Source of the DNA: Pterobdella sp. o SKG-2022
Lineage: Eukaryota > Annelida > Clitellata > Hirudinida > Piscicolidae
Length of the DNA stretch: 64,000 bases
Assembly (NCBI GenBank): GCA_964035795.1
Contig: OZ038322.1
Coordinates: 4,388,225-4,452,224 of the forward strand
Direction of reading: 5' to 3'
Each line of letters opens with the position of its first letter. Positions within the stretch are counted from its first letter, which is position 1. A program made the position numbers and the translations under genes. Under the pieces are notes generated by a model. The model worked only from the letters and a program-made list of their open reading frames with translations. It had not been told where the DNA came from and searched no databases. Below, one piece after another: positions 24,570 through 61,349 of this stretch.

Positions 24570-26400
24570 TAGAGGAACTTTTCGATTGCTCTAAAAATTT
24601 CTTCTCTGGTAAAAGGTATTTTGAGTTTTTTGGGAAGATATTCACTTGGATTGTTGGAAAATTCTTGAAAAAATGTTGCTATTATTTCGGCCTGTTTATT
24701 GGGGTCTGTGGTGATTCCTTCTTTGTCATTTATGACTAGGTTGTTTTGAAGATGTCTGATAGCTTTGAAATATCTGTTTGAATCATATTTTCAGTTTCTT
24801 CAACAAACTTTTCCTCTCTTGTTTTATTAAGTTTTTTGTGTATGGTGTTGAGAATTTTTTTTGTGACTTAATTTGATAATTGTTCCATGATTGCTGGTTT
24901 GTTTGATTTTTGTTAGAATTTTTTGCTGTTTTTGGCTTAGTTCTTGAATATGTGGGTTATTGTTTTTGGATATTGAAGTGATGAGGCCCAAAGCTTCTAT
25001 GGCTGTGTCAGTTATTGTTTTTGTTAAGGCTTTGTATTTTTCATTCCTTGTTTTATGATTTGGTGTTTTTTGTGTGTTTTTTTAGCTTTTGGAATAATTT
25101 GTTTTTATATGCTTCCAATTTAGAGATATCTTATAAGTTTTTCATATTGGTTTTTTGATTTTTTCTTGATTTTGTGCCAAATTAGATTTGTGTTGCATAT
25201 GATTAAATTGTGGTTTGAGTTGCAGAGCATGCCAGTTTCTGGCATTTCTGATAAGTTTGGTGTATGTATTATTGATGAAGATGAAGTCAATTTGATTCCT
25301 GATTGGGATTTTTTAGGCTCGCCTTACCAGAATATTTTATTCAAGTGGGTAGATGTTTATGTGGTGATGTGAACAAATTTGTGTTGAAACGGTGTCTTGG
25401 TGACAATGAGCTTTGTTTTCTCAGCTGTTTTTATGAAAAATTTACCATTGTTGTTTATGAGGCCTTTTGAGTAGTTGCCTATAATGTTGGGATGAGTGCT
25501 ATGGGCAGATCCTACTGTTGCCTTAAAATCACCTCATAAGAAAATGATTTTTCATTTTGGGATAGTAAGTAGGTAGCTATCAAGTTTTTGGTAAAATTCT
25601 TCTCTGATTTCAGGTTTCTTTTCACTGTGAACCAAGGTTGGAGAACAACAATTGATTATAACAACCTATTTATTGTTGACTGAATTTCGCTGAGATAATT
25701 CTGTTGCTCACGATATTATAATTACATTTTAGGTTGTTGATAAAGCCTAATCTTCTGATGCTTCCATCTCGAGTGCCGTAGTTAAAAAGGGTTCTTTCAT
25801 TTTTGTGCAGGCTCGTGGCGTTTTTGATGTGGGCTTCTTGAATGCAGGAAATGTTCAATTTTTATTTTGCGCCCTCTTCGAATATTTTTTCTGGCTTTCC
25901 TTCGGGGTTTTGTCTTTAGCCGTTGTAAGTGCCGATGTTCAAAAAATTTTGTTTTATTGTTTTTTCTGTTCGTAGTAAATGTTCATGTAAAGTCGCTGCA
26001 TCGATAGTGTTTCCAAAAGCAGCACCTAGTGCATTTAACCGAGTTTGGTCGCGATCACAAACTGTGCGAGGAAATTTTTCTAGCGTACCCATGGAAGGTA
26101 ATAATTTTCTTTTCCAAAGTTAAATTTCATCTGGCGGCCAAAAGCTCGAATGTTGGTGTAATGCTGCCTCCAAACTTTCACTTTTTTCATCTAAAAGACT
26201 AAACGTGTTTTTTATATCCTTGCTCTACTTTCGAATATTTTTTATATGTCGTGAAACTGATTCAGGTCTTGCACCGACAATTTTTGTGCAAACGCGTTGT
26301 CTATTATTTCATTTAGCTTTATAAACAGCGCGTTTTTTTGACATTGTGGTAGGTCATAACACTTCCTCCTTTCTTCTTTAGTTCAAAAGCTTCTCTTTTT
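24570..26400 (-). mobile_element. LINE fragment with APE-type endonuclease remnants
   Basis: Between 25670 and 25858 the minus strand reads NISCIQEAHIKNATSLHKNE and then GTRDGSIRRLGFI, resembling the N-terminal APE endonuclease of LINEs. Lower coordinates hold short broken pieces consistent with the rest of an endonuclease and linker (for example PTLVHSEKKPEIREEFYQKL). Boundaries are vague because of decay; this may be more than one copy. Confidence 0.55.
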
Positions 26401-26879
26401 GTTCAATGGCTGAGCTCCACCAGCTAGCTTCAAGGTACAGTCTCGGTTTTCCAGTATTACTGCTCAATACCACCTCAGCACATCTAATCAGGGCCGATTT
26501 TAAGCAGTTCCAACTAGTATCAAGGCATATGAATGGGTGAACAAATTTTACAATTTTTTGTATTTTAATGCAAATTGATCTTTAGTATTTGGTAATTTTA
26601 AAAATTTTTCAACTTTTTTGGATGTTGCCTCTTTGTTTGTCTGAGCTTTGAGCTTAGTCGCAAAAAAACGTTCTATGCTGAGAAACTTTCTTTGCTACTC
26701 ATTGTTCTGGCTTTTGTATGTTCTTTATGGGGCTTTTTGGAACTAGAATATAGTCTATTCGGCATTCATTAATGCCAGAAATTAATGTTGAATTAATCAT
26801 TTCACAAGCGAACTGAGTTTTTCAATTCTCTCGTATTAGGGAGAGATCTTAACATATATTTTGGAACGAAAATTTTGTT

Positions 26880-27720
26880 TTTCCAGTTTTCTCTGTTTTG
26901 AGCCAGATTTTTCGCTTCTTCCAAATTCGAGATTCCTCTTTTATTCAAATCATTCCGAATGACGGTTGCCATATTTTTTCGTGGACGTCATTTTTTCCTT
27001 TCGAAACGAATGTTACTAAATGGATAAAGTGTTTTGTAAACCGTATTTGCTCTAGTCAAAGCATGGAATCCGTATTCATGTCTTTCGTAAGCAACAAGAT
27101 GGGTAGAAGCTATAGCACCTACATGACCATTGAAATCATCACATATAAGCAGAAAATCATCTCGGTTGATGCTGACAATCAACAGGGTGAGATCACTGTA
27201 AAACTCATACTTAAATGTTTTACTAAAGCCCTGTTGAAGAGCATACGCGGAAACAATGGTTGCTACGCCTCTATTAAAACGCAAACGTAACGTCATTAAA
27301 CTGTGTGAAAGACGATTCACCGCCCAGGGTTTCTTAAACAAAGATCGCCACCTCACCAAAACCTGCTGCGTCAGATGAGATCTAAAAAGTTTTTATATCA
27401 GCAGTTCGGCCTTTCTATCATAAAGGCTCTTTAACATTTTCTTTTGGCTTTGTGGCAACATACTATGTTGAGAAAGCGACGATACAAGGTTGCTACCACC
27501 TCGTTAGCTCTACCACGAAGTGTTCCAACATGAGTTGTACTAAGTCACCGTTTGATTTTTTTATCATTTTCTTTCGCAGTCTGAATCAGTCCTGAAAAAC
27601 CATGTCTGGAGTTGCATGTGTGTCTTACCCATTGAAGGTCATAGGTACCTGTCTATTCGCTCTATATCGTTGCTTTGGCTTAATGTTTGAAAAAGCAAAA
27701 TGTTACGAGAAGAAGCTCTT
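26880..27720 (-). mobile_element. RTE/CR1-like LINE 5' fragment: APE endonuclease
   Basis: A 123-codon open stretch (26988-27359) contains GVATIVSAYALQQGFSKTF, FYSDLTLLIVSINRDDFLLI and CDDFNGHVGA, the ExK/DFN region of the APE domain in RTE-like elements (usually GDFN). Upstream broken pieces (VPMTFNG, ATPDMVFQD) extend it to about 27700. The downstream piece NDLNKRGISNLEEAKNLAQN looks like the extreme C-terminus of such an element, implying a large internal deletion. Confidence 0.68.
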
Positions 27721-27759
27721 TCATTTTTCAACTAGCCCATCAGACTTAGCAGTTTGATA

Positions 27760-29720
27760 GAAGAACTGAGTTGGCGATGGTGGTGTATGAAAAACATGTG
27801 TTTGGTGGTTGATGGTGGATTTCGGTTGGTCATGATGATAGTTGTGTATAGAGAACATTGGTTGATGGTAGGAAATGAGGGATTTCGATGACGGTTAGGG
27901 ATTTTGGCTGGTGATGGTAGTGGATGAGGGGTTTGATTTGGTAAAGGTTGCGGATCTGGTAATTGGATAGGTGAAAGTGATAATGAGGGATGTGAGTAAG
28001 TAATAGTGGTGTATTAAAGAGTTGTTAAAAGAAAATGTGGATAGGAGATTAGAATTGGTGAAGGTAATTCACATAGTGAAGGAGCATTCGGAATGGTGAT
28101 CTTTGTTTATGAGGTGCATGGATTAGAGATGATGGTGTACGGAGCATTTGGGTTGTTGATAGAGATAGATGAAGGAATTTAGTTAGTGATGGTGGTAGAT
28201 GAGGGATTTGGTTGGTGGTAGTGATAAACGTGGTGGATGGGGGATAAAGATTTTTAATGGTGGTAGATATGGAATTTGGCTTTATAATAGTATAATAGGT
28301 GCTTGAAAAACTTGGGTTAGTGATGGTGGTGGATGATAGGTTTAGGTTGGTACCGTTGGTGTATATAAGCTTTGAATTCGTGAAAATTATAATCAGGTAT
28401 GCATTGCTGATTCTGCTTTAGGGCGTATTTAAGATAGTGGTCAAGGTCTATGAAAAAGTTAAGTTGCTGATGTTGATTGTTGTTGTTGTTCATGAGCAAT
28501 GTTCCGTTTGAGGGGTTTAGGCCATTAAAAGGCCCGGTTGTGAAACGTCCGAGAGGGCAGAAGCCAAGCACCATTTCTCCCAGATGCGAAGCACTCGTTG
28601 GGGGTTTTTGCCAAGGTGTCGGTTGCAAGGGTGGGTGGTGGATTTATGGGCAATCATACACGATATGCTTTGTAGTTTCTTCGCTGAAGCCGTATTTCTT
28701 GCAGACTATATCAACAGCTCGCCCAATCTTGTGCAGCCAATACTTCAGATCAGGATGATGGCCTCTCAGTGCTGATAATGATGGATAAGCAATTTTGGTT
28801 TTTTATGGTGATATTTGGGTTGATGATGATAGTGAATGCGGAATATGTAGTGAAGTTAGTGTAATTTTAAGATTGTTGATGGTGATGATTGTGGGTTTGA
28901 GTTGGTAATTCTAGTTTATGGCGTATTTGGGATAATGATGGTTATTAAAAGAAAATTTGTGAGATGGGTGGTAATGACTAAAAAATATAGCTTGGTTATG
29001 AATGGTGGTCGGATATTTGGATTGATGATGGTAGTGAATAAGGTTGGTATTGGTAGTGTATGGAAGGTTTAGATTGGGCATTAAGCTGACGAGGTTTTGG
29101 GTTGAAGATTGTGGCTTATGACGTATTTGATGGGTGATGTTTTTTTTAAAGAACATACTTTTTACAACAGGTGTATGGGGGATTTTGGTTGGTTGTGGTG
29201 ATGATTGGGTTGGGAATGGAGATGAATGAAAGATTTTGGTTAGTGATGAATGTATATTAGGTTGAGAATGGTGGTCATGTTAGATGGGGAATTTAAGTTT
29301 TTGGTGGTGGTAAATCGTAAATTATGTGGTAATGGGAGTGTATGGAAAAAATTAAGTGTTGATGGTAATAATGGGGATTTGAGAGGGTCATTCTGTTTTA
29401 TGGCGTTTTAGTATGGGTGATAGTGGTGTATGAATAGTTTGGCCTTTTTTAGTGTATGATAGAGATTTTGCTTTTTTAGGGCGATAATGGGGTTTTTAGT
29501 GGTCGCAAAGCGTAAATTGTGTGGTAATGGAAGTGTATGGGGGAATTGAGTGTAGAGGGTAATACTGGGGGTTTGAAAAGGTCATCCTGCTTTATGACGT
29601 TTTTGGGCTGATGATAGTGGTGTATGGGTATGTTAGCTATTTTTAGGGTGTATGATAGAGATTTTGATCTTTTAGGGTGATAATGAAGTATTTCGGTTGT
29701 TGTTTGTAACAACCTCTGTT
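27760..29720. repeat. Degenerate G/T-rich tandem repeat, block 1
   Basis: Highly diverged repeats built around GATTTGGGTTGGTGATGGTG and GTGGATGAGG, with a period near 30 bp. The family recurs at 30150-30460, 33735-33930, 34630-35340, 35700-36110 and 39315-40365, and nowhere else obvious in the window. A LINE fragment interrupts this block at 28318-28790. Confidence 0.8.
28318..28790 (-). mobile_element. RNase H-type LINE, 3' fragment
   Basis: The minus strand reads LKYWLHKIGRAVDIVCKKYG followed by SEETTKHIVYDCP. It matches the C-terminus of the better copy at 42310-43963 (LKYWLAKINRAVDTICRKCG, DETAEHAIYKCP). A zinc-ligand cysteine has become tyrosine. The 3' end runs into a CAACAACAAC-type tail and then the G/T-rich repeats. 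Confidence 0.8.
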
Positions 29721-29739
29721 TAATCTGTTTGTGCCCGTT

Positions 29740-30150
29740 GATCTTATATAAAATATAACAGTTTTACTAATTATTGGTTAATATTTATCCAAACCTTATT
29801 AATTTTTTATAAACTACGATTATATCTCTAATACTAAATTGATTTTTTTTAAACTTTTGATTTAAATTTCATGATATATTTAAGCTCAAAATTGTCAAAA
29901 TTTCACTGACGGACGCTTATCAAAAAATTTTTAATTAAGGCATAATAAATTATCATTATGATAGAAAAAAAATGGTATATGTTTAAATTATCTTGATGAT
30001 TACTTTTAAATTCTAGAAATAAAAATACGTATGAAATTAAGAATAAAAGACATTAAAAGTTGTTGATCTCATGTGAGATTAACGGGCACAGTTTTAGCAA
30101 ATGGACGTTTTACAAAAAATACATAACTGGTGGAATTTCAATTTTGAAAA
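29740..30150. other. AT-rich interruption of the repeat block, nothing recognised
   Basis: AT-rich sequence without an open frame or repeat structure, separating two blocks of the G/T-rich repeat. Confidence 0.4.
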
Positions 30151-30460
30151 GGATTGGGAGAATTTGAGTGTCGATGGTGATAATTTTGGTTTAGAGGGGT
30201 TATTCTGTTTCATGGCGTTTCCGGGTTGTTGATAGTGGTGTATGGATATTTTAGCTTTGTTTTAGTGTATGATAAAGATTTTGCTTTCTTCTGACAACAA
30301 TGGCGTGTTTGGATTAGTTAGTGTGATAATGGGAGTTTAAGATGGTGGCTTTTTTTATGAAGTATTTGGAATAATAATGGGTTTGTATATATAATTTGGG
30401 TTATGGATGTGGGATTTTGGTTAGTTATGAAGTGTGAGATCTTAGAAAGTGTTTGAATAT
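30150..30460. repeat. Degenerate G/T-rich tandem repeat, block 2
   Basis: Same family as block 1, more decayed. It lies just downstream of the EHMT 3' end. Confidence 0.6.
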
Positions 30461-30526
30461 AATAAAATGATACTATGGTTTTTATGGATTATACCAACAA
30501 AATATCTTACTCAGAATTTTAAACAT

Positions 30527-30532
30527 TTTATT
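30527..30532 (-). terminator. Candidate poly(A) signal of the EHMT gene
   Basis: AATAAA on the minus strand about 265 nt past the EHMT stop codon. It lies at the edge of the block shared with the pseudogene duplicate near 15.4 kb. Confidence 0.4.
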
Positions 30533-30794
30533 ATAAACATACATTTTTTATACGATATACATTTAAATATTGATATCATCAGATTTTTAAATAATTTTAC
30601 CGACAAAAACTTAACAATCTGGCGATAAACAACTCGTTTACATTTAGATAATTGAGGAGGTGACGGGATGATTTTCTGTAAATGATAAATATTTTTCTAT
30701 GAAAAAAATTTCTAGTTTCGTATGTATAAAGGCGATAGTAAATGTTGAAAACTATATACATAAACTTAATACTTTTCTTTGAACAAGAACACGG

Positions 30795-55537
<24,743 letters not shown>

Positions 55538-55912
55538 CTGTGGATTAGTGGAAAAAAATCTTTGTCGGTTGAATTTTTTTATTTATTATTAATTAGTAAA
55601 ATTTATAATAACCTTTATTTTCTATTTAAATATTTATGGGGAATTAACCCATTCAACAATAATTCACTTTTAGTTTTAGGAGGGATATCAAGAGATAATT
55701 TTATTGTCAAATAAACTCATTTCATAATTATAAATTCGAACTTTTGTTTTTTTATTCAGTAACTTTGAATAATTTTAACAAATAGAAGAAAATAGAGTTG
55801 TTATCTAAATAAATCTTTTGAAGTAATTCAAAATATAAACTTCCAAAAATAAAATTCGATTTTATCTCACAGAATTTTAACTTTAGGTCAACTTTTTTCC
55901 AATCTTGTCTCA

Positions 55913-55985
55913 GCCGTCAAAAATGACATTTTCTCTTGAGTCCTTCAGATTTGACCCCGAATCTGGGGTCATTGTTTGTGACGGC
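55913..55985. promoter_or_regulatory. Nested hairpin containing an everted GGGTCA repeat
   Basis: AGCCGTCA near 55913 pairs with TGACGGCT near 55978. Inside it TGACCCC (55952-55958) and GGGGTCA (55965-55971) flank six bases. Read as TGACCC-N8-GGGTCA it is an ER8-type nuclear-receptor arrangement, about 400 bp upstream of the first EHMT coding exon. It may instead be a small MITE. Confidence 0.35.
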
Positions 55986-56677
55986 TAAGATAAAACACAA
56001 AGTTACATTGCAAAATTTTTGGATAAAAAAGTTTGTAATATATACAATTAAAAAAATTCATCTTTCATTCATATCTTTCACATAAATAGGTCAAATTACT
56101 ATCAATGGATTATGGTTTTTAAAAATTAGTTTAAAAATACTATTAATGCTTAACTAATCACAATTGTAAATTATCATCTCAAGCTTAATAACGATCCAAA
56201 AAACCGAAACAAAATCTTCCCGATCAAAGCGATGTTTATTTTCTTAAACGATATATCTTTCTAAAAAAAATATCTGAAGGTTATAATGGATATATACAAA
56301 CATTAATATGTATGTATGGAGATGGTTCGTCAGAAGAGCTGATTTGATTTGATCACAATTGACCGGTGGTTTTCGTGCAGCGAATGTAGATGTTTAAAAG
56401 GAGATTATATTAGAAAGTTTGAAGAAAAGAATTTAATTAAAAAAATATCTGAGAATTTCAAGGTGTTCTTGGTAGTTCGTTACGAGGGAATAGAGGCGTT
56501 GTATTAGTGCAATGGATGGATTTGAGAATAAAAATATTGGCGGTTGAGATTCGAGATAAGAAAGAGTTCATAACAACTCACAAATAGAAGATGTTTTTTG
56601 CGATAAATATTGAAATAAAACAAGCTTATATATTCAATGCGCAAAACTTAAACCCGTCAACAATATAACTTTAAATT

Positions 56678-56686
56678 TTTCCCGCC
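56678..56686 (+). promoter_or_regulatory. E2F-like site TTTCCCGCC upstream of EHMT
   Basis: Matches the E2F core TTTSSCGC in the GC-richer island upstream of EHMT. A second match, TTTCCCGCGC, lies at about 57650-57659 beside a TACGTCA half-CRE. Such short motifs can occur by chance. Confidence 0.3.
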
Positions 56687-58426
56687 TTTAATGCCACCCA
56701 CCTTTTTCCACTCCCATCATTCCAAACGTCCCTAACACAACCACACCATTGGAAATCATCACACAAAACAAATTTCAAACTTATCAGAGTTCTAACGTTT
56801 TTTCTGATGTTCCTATCTCTCATACACGTTTCAACGTCGGATCAGCCAAGCGTGGGGGAAGCGCGGTTTTGTTGAAAAATGCGTTTTTCTTTTTATTTTT
56901 AATACTTATGCTTTTTTTATTATTTTGCTTGTTTTTTTATTTTTATTATTCGTTTTTACATTTTTTGGGTTATTTTATTAAGTTGTTTTATGGTTGATAT
57001 TAATATATTTATTTTTCAATTTTCCCCTATATAATTACTTTCTAATAAATTATTTTAATTAATTATTTCAAATTTTACTCATTTTATATCACATTCATTT
57101 TTCATTCAAGCTGAAAAGTAACATTTTCATTCTACACAATAAACAATCCAGTGTCTTAATGGCTCTTCCAGTACAAAGCTATTTAATAAACGAACCTTAA
57201 GTTTGTATAAGAATCAACGTAGACAATTTTTTATAAATATTAATTTATTAATTAGTTCTAATTAATATATAATTAATTAATGGTTAATTTTTTTTTCGAA
57301 ATTCTCAAATTCAGCTTAATAAAATTAAAATGACTCAAATTCATTGTCATTCTTAATTCAAGTTACCTCACATTAACCAATTTCTATAATAACTAAACCA
57401 TTTTCAAACATCAATAAATGACAACTTGACAAACTTTTATTAGACCACCTACTTCTGCATCATCGTCTCCCACGATAACATTCAAATATTCATCACTTCC
57501 ACACTATCATGAACAGTATTGCTTTAAAGTATTCAAACTACTAAAATACATTCTATCAGAATAATTCAGCTATGAAAAATCAATTTTAAATAAATTAAAT
57601 TTCAACAAAACGTACCAGTGACTTATACTCGACAATTTCACTAATATTTTTTCCCGCGCTTACGTCAAACGTTGTTGGACTTACACGTTCAAAATGATAT
57701 AATTTTAAAACTTCACATAGTAAATCTCAAATGTTTTGATGGCACCATCATTATGAGACGTTTTAAATTAACAAAACAACGATTTTTACCACTATAACCA
57801 ACTACTAATAATCAAAAATATATACATGAACTTTTTAGAAACAATGTTAAATACATAAAAAATGCTGGGTTGAAATAATTTTGAAGAAATAACTTTAAAA
57901 AACTCAATAGCAAGTATAAATATGTATCAAAGGAAAATTAAACAGTCAAATTATAATTGACAACTTCTGGAATTCGTGGGAAGGTTAACGAGGTAAAAAC
58001 AGCCATCTCTGGGCTGTATTGATATCATAAGACTCTAAATTCAGCTGGTCATACAATAAATTCTTAAAACTGTTACTTATAGTCAAGATACATTTTTCTA
58101 TAGTTTCATTTGTTTATTTCAATATTCCAATATATTATTAGTAAAATATAACTACATATTATAAATGCTGTAGTTTTTGATTCAATTGTTGAGTATTTAT
58201 TAGCGATTCAATATCATTTACGTTACAACAAACGGATAGCGTTTGCTTTAGCTGCTTAATCGCCATTCTTCCAAACACTTCATCGCTTTGCTTCCTTGAT
58301 ATCAAAGAGAACTTTCGACGTAAACAGTGAAATAAAAAGATTGACTCAAAATCCTATGAGTTAACACATCATAAAGATAACAACACCACCACAAACACAA
58401 CGTCTACTACTATAAACTCAATGCAA

Positions 58427-61344
58427 TCATCGGGCGTGCACGTCTTGGATGAATGGCAGACGTGTGTTTTGAGGGTGTGTCTCTTCTGTGTGTGAGGTCA
58501 TCGAGAAGGGGGGTGATGATTGCCCCAATGGGGTAGAGGGACCGTAAGATGGGTACGGGGGATAGAATGAAGAGATGGGGGTAGGGTAGGTTGAGTAGGG
58601 GTGATGTCCGAAAGGGGGATTTGAGATGTGTTGGTGAATCATGGCAGATTGGAAGAGTTGATTATGCTGTGAATATTGGTGACTGGCAAAGTGGTGTGGG
58701 TTGGTAGGAGGTGGTGGGTAGAATGACGATGCACGAAGATGGGGGGAAGGGTAGGGTGAAGGGCTGCCTGTGCGAGGAGAAACTGAACAAGGGTACATCT
58801 CTTGGCCTCCTAAGCCACACATGCCTCCCAGATCTACCAGACCTGCGTGGGTTGAATGGGGGAGAAGATTTGATTATGTCCTTATTGGGTATCATGCAGA
58901 TGGTGGAGTTAATGATGTTTGTGTTGAATTTATTCAATATTTTTCAAATGAATAAAAAATTGAATTGAATATAAGGTTTTTAAAGCAAAAAAACATTTGA
59001 ATCGGAAAAATGTGATGAAAAAACTGTCAAAAAAAAGCAAAAAACGTTCAAAAGAGTAGATGTTGCAAATAGAAAAAGAACTGGAATGAAGAGTCGAGGA
59101 TAAGTTGATAAAGATTGACATTATGATTAATGTCTGCAAGACAAGCTAATGCGGCCAAAGAAGCAACGTAAAAAGAAAAAATTAAGAAGAAAAATTTGTA
59201 GCATAATTAAATACCAAAATTAAAAATCATTTCATTACGAAAATCAAAATAAATGCAAAGAATAAAAAATAATATTTAAAAACCATGGTAGAAGAAGCAA
59301 AATTAAGGAGGTAGCATGTTGGGTCGACAAGACACAAGTGGCCACACATATCAAAGAACACACAAGAACACAGCATAACTCACAAAAGCGCACAGAATAG
59401 CGTGAGGCAAATGCAATTTGCGTGAGCGAATTCATAAAAGGCTTAATTTGCAGTGTATTCTGAAGCACTAATGATCTTGCTGTTACGTAAATTAATTAAT
59501 AATCCTAATTGCTGACAAACACTCGCTATTTGCTCAAGTTATGGCATACTTTGAACCACGCGATCAACATTTTTTCACTGTTTTTGTTTGATTTATTTCA
59601 TAGAATTATACTCAAAAACGCCATCAACTTGCTTTTTTAATTAGATTCAACTATCTCGTGATGCCTCATTCCATGTTTCATCCTTAATTGAAGTTTTCCT
59701 TCAGTTTTGTTGAAAACCCAACAAAATCATTTCAAATCAATCTCCGTCAGATTGCCACATTGACAACATGGTAACTGAGTCGATATGTACACATGAACTT
59801 ACCACAAATTCATTATCTCATGAATTTCATGTAGTTTTTCAAACTATAGGAATTTTTTCAAATTATGTTCATTTTAAATATTTAGAAATAGTTTTCCATT
59901 CATGAAACTTTATCATGACTCATTCTTTCATAACAAGTTCTTATCGGTTTTTTAAATTTTATTTGTATTTTTCAGCCCTTCAAAACTACATATTTTATAT
60001 CAAAGTCTTCAGTTTACTTTTACACTATAATTCATTATCTTTTCATAGTAAATTCTTTTCAAGCATAAGTTAGAATACTATATACATTCATAGGCCCAAA
60101 TGCCCGTAAAACCATAACATTTACCAATCAATTAACAGCTGATACAATTTTACATTTATTGATTGAAGTGGATTCTATAACAATTGATCAAAAAAACGTC
60201 AAAAGAATTTGTATGACTCAATGCAGTTTCACCATTATAAATGTGAAAAACAGCTATTTAATATTCTTTTTAACTTTTTGATTGTAAGTTTAATTCATTA
60301 GTTCATAAGATTATGCTTATGATTTCAAATAAAATTATTTGAATTTTACCTTTATTTACAATTTAAATTAATTAATTCTCATTATAATCCAATCAATAAA
60401 TTTCTATAGATGTCACTAATTCTGCATCCCAAACTGTACCCCTTAAACCATATTGGATACAGCATTAAAACACTAACTAGTTTAACATGTAAAACATGTG
60501 AGAGTAATAACAGCAGAGATACTCAGGGATTAGTGATAAAATGACCAACGAAAAACAACACCTGTTGCCAACTGTCTTCGTAACATCACCTCGTTACTAA
60601 TTTCATTATTTCCAAACAGAAATTTTGTCTCTTTTTACCCTCATCAGTGAATTATTTTTTTGTTTTGTATTAATTTTTTTTCATCTTTTTTGTATATTTT
60701 TTAGTTTTATTATATTACTTTCAATATTTTTGCAAATATTTCTAGTTTAAAATATTCTGCAATGGTGTTATTAAGGATTATTATCCTTGTATAGCATCTC
60801 TTATACTCCTTAACTTAACAATTAACATCTACATTTGGTTAACATGCAGCTTTTGGTACGTTTATTACGCTAATAAGAAATTAACTAAAGAACACTAAAG
60901 CCTAGTTTTTATGTTCAAACTTTTTTCTTCCAAAAATATGTGTTTTCTTCACATCAATCACCGAAAATTAACTTTATGCGTACTTTTTAAAAACCAATTT
61001 TACTTGCAAACTTTAGCAATTAGGCTTGAAACTTTAAACTGTAGCAAAAACACAAACTTTCGCCTAAAATAAAACCAGCAAAAAATATCAACTAAAATTT
61101 TTATTAAAAAAGTGGTTTTTCAAACACAATAACAAAAAAAACATTATAACATAGCTACACAACTAAACTATCATAATTCAAAAACAGCTCAAACCAAACT
61201 CTTAATACCAACAACCATATGGTCATATGAACCAATAGTTTATTCCGGCATCATTATAACGCATAATCTCACCGGGGTTTCTGATTATGTGCTGACCTTC
61301 CAAATGCATTGAGGTGAGGTCAGTATTGTAGAGACTTGGAGGTC
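58427..61344 (-). CDS. Unrecognised gene, last two exons (Pro/Ser/Tyr/His-rich C-terminus)
   Basis: Two exons splice in phase: 61344-61297 (PPSLYNTDLTSMHLE, acceptor CAG, donor GTCAGC, phase 1) and 58842-58427 (acceptor CAG, then LVDLGGMCGLGGQEMYPC, ending at a stop). The last exon is 138 residues of low complexity with VSPRTGSPSPYPSPHLR, HHPYSTYPTPISSFYPP and similar blocks. Such tails are common in transcription factors, but no DNA-binding domain is in the window, so the family is unknown. Earlier exons must lie beyond 61.35 kb or outside the window. An alternative continuation of the 61.3-kb exon past its donor also stays open to a stop. Confidence 0.55.
58960..61290. other. AT-rich interval, probable intron of the unrecognised gene
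   Basis: No exon, repeat array or RNA gene is recognised. Short open frames such as 59244-59468 (-) show no domain. Confidence 0.45.
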
Positions 61345-61349
61345 CTGTG

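Larger units (their letters stand above)
55538..58426. other. EHMT upstream region and spacer to the next gene
   Basis: Should contain the EHMT promoter and a non-coding first exon, which I could not locate. Regions of raised GC lie at 56680-56880 and 57650-57690. No coding exon is supported. The 82-codon plus-strand frame at 56749-56997 has no domain. Confidence 0.5.

Noticed and set aside
56749..56997. 82-codon plus-strand frame as a gene upstream of EHMT
   Set aside because: The second half is a Phe/Leu-rich reading of T-rich DNA; no start context, domain or splice partner.
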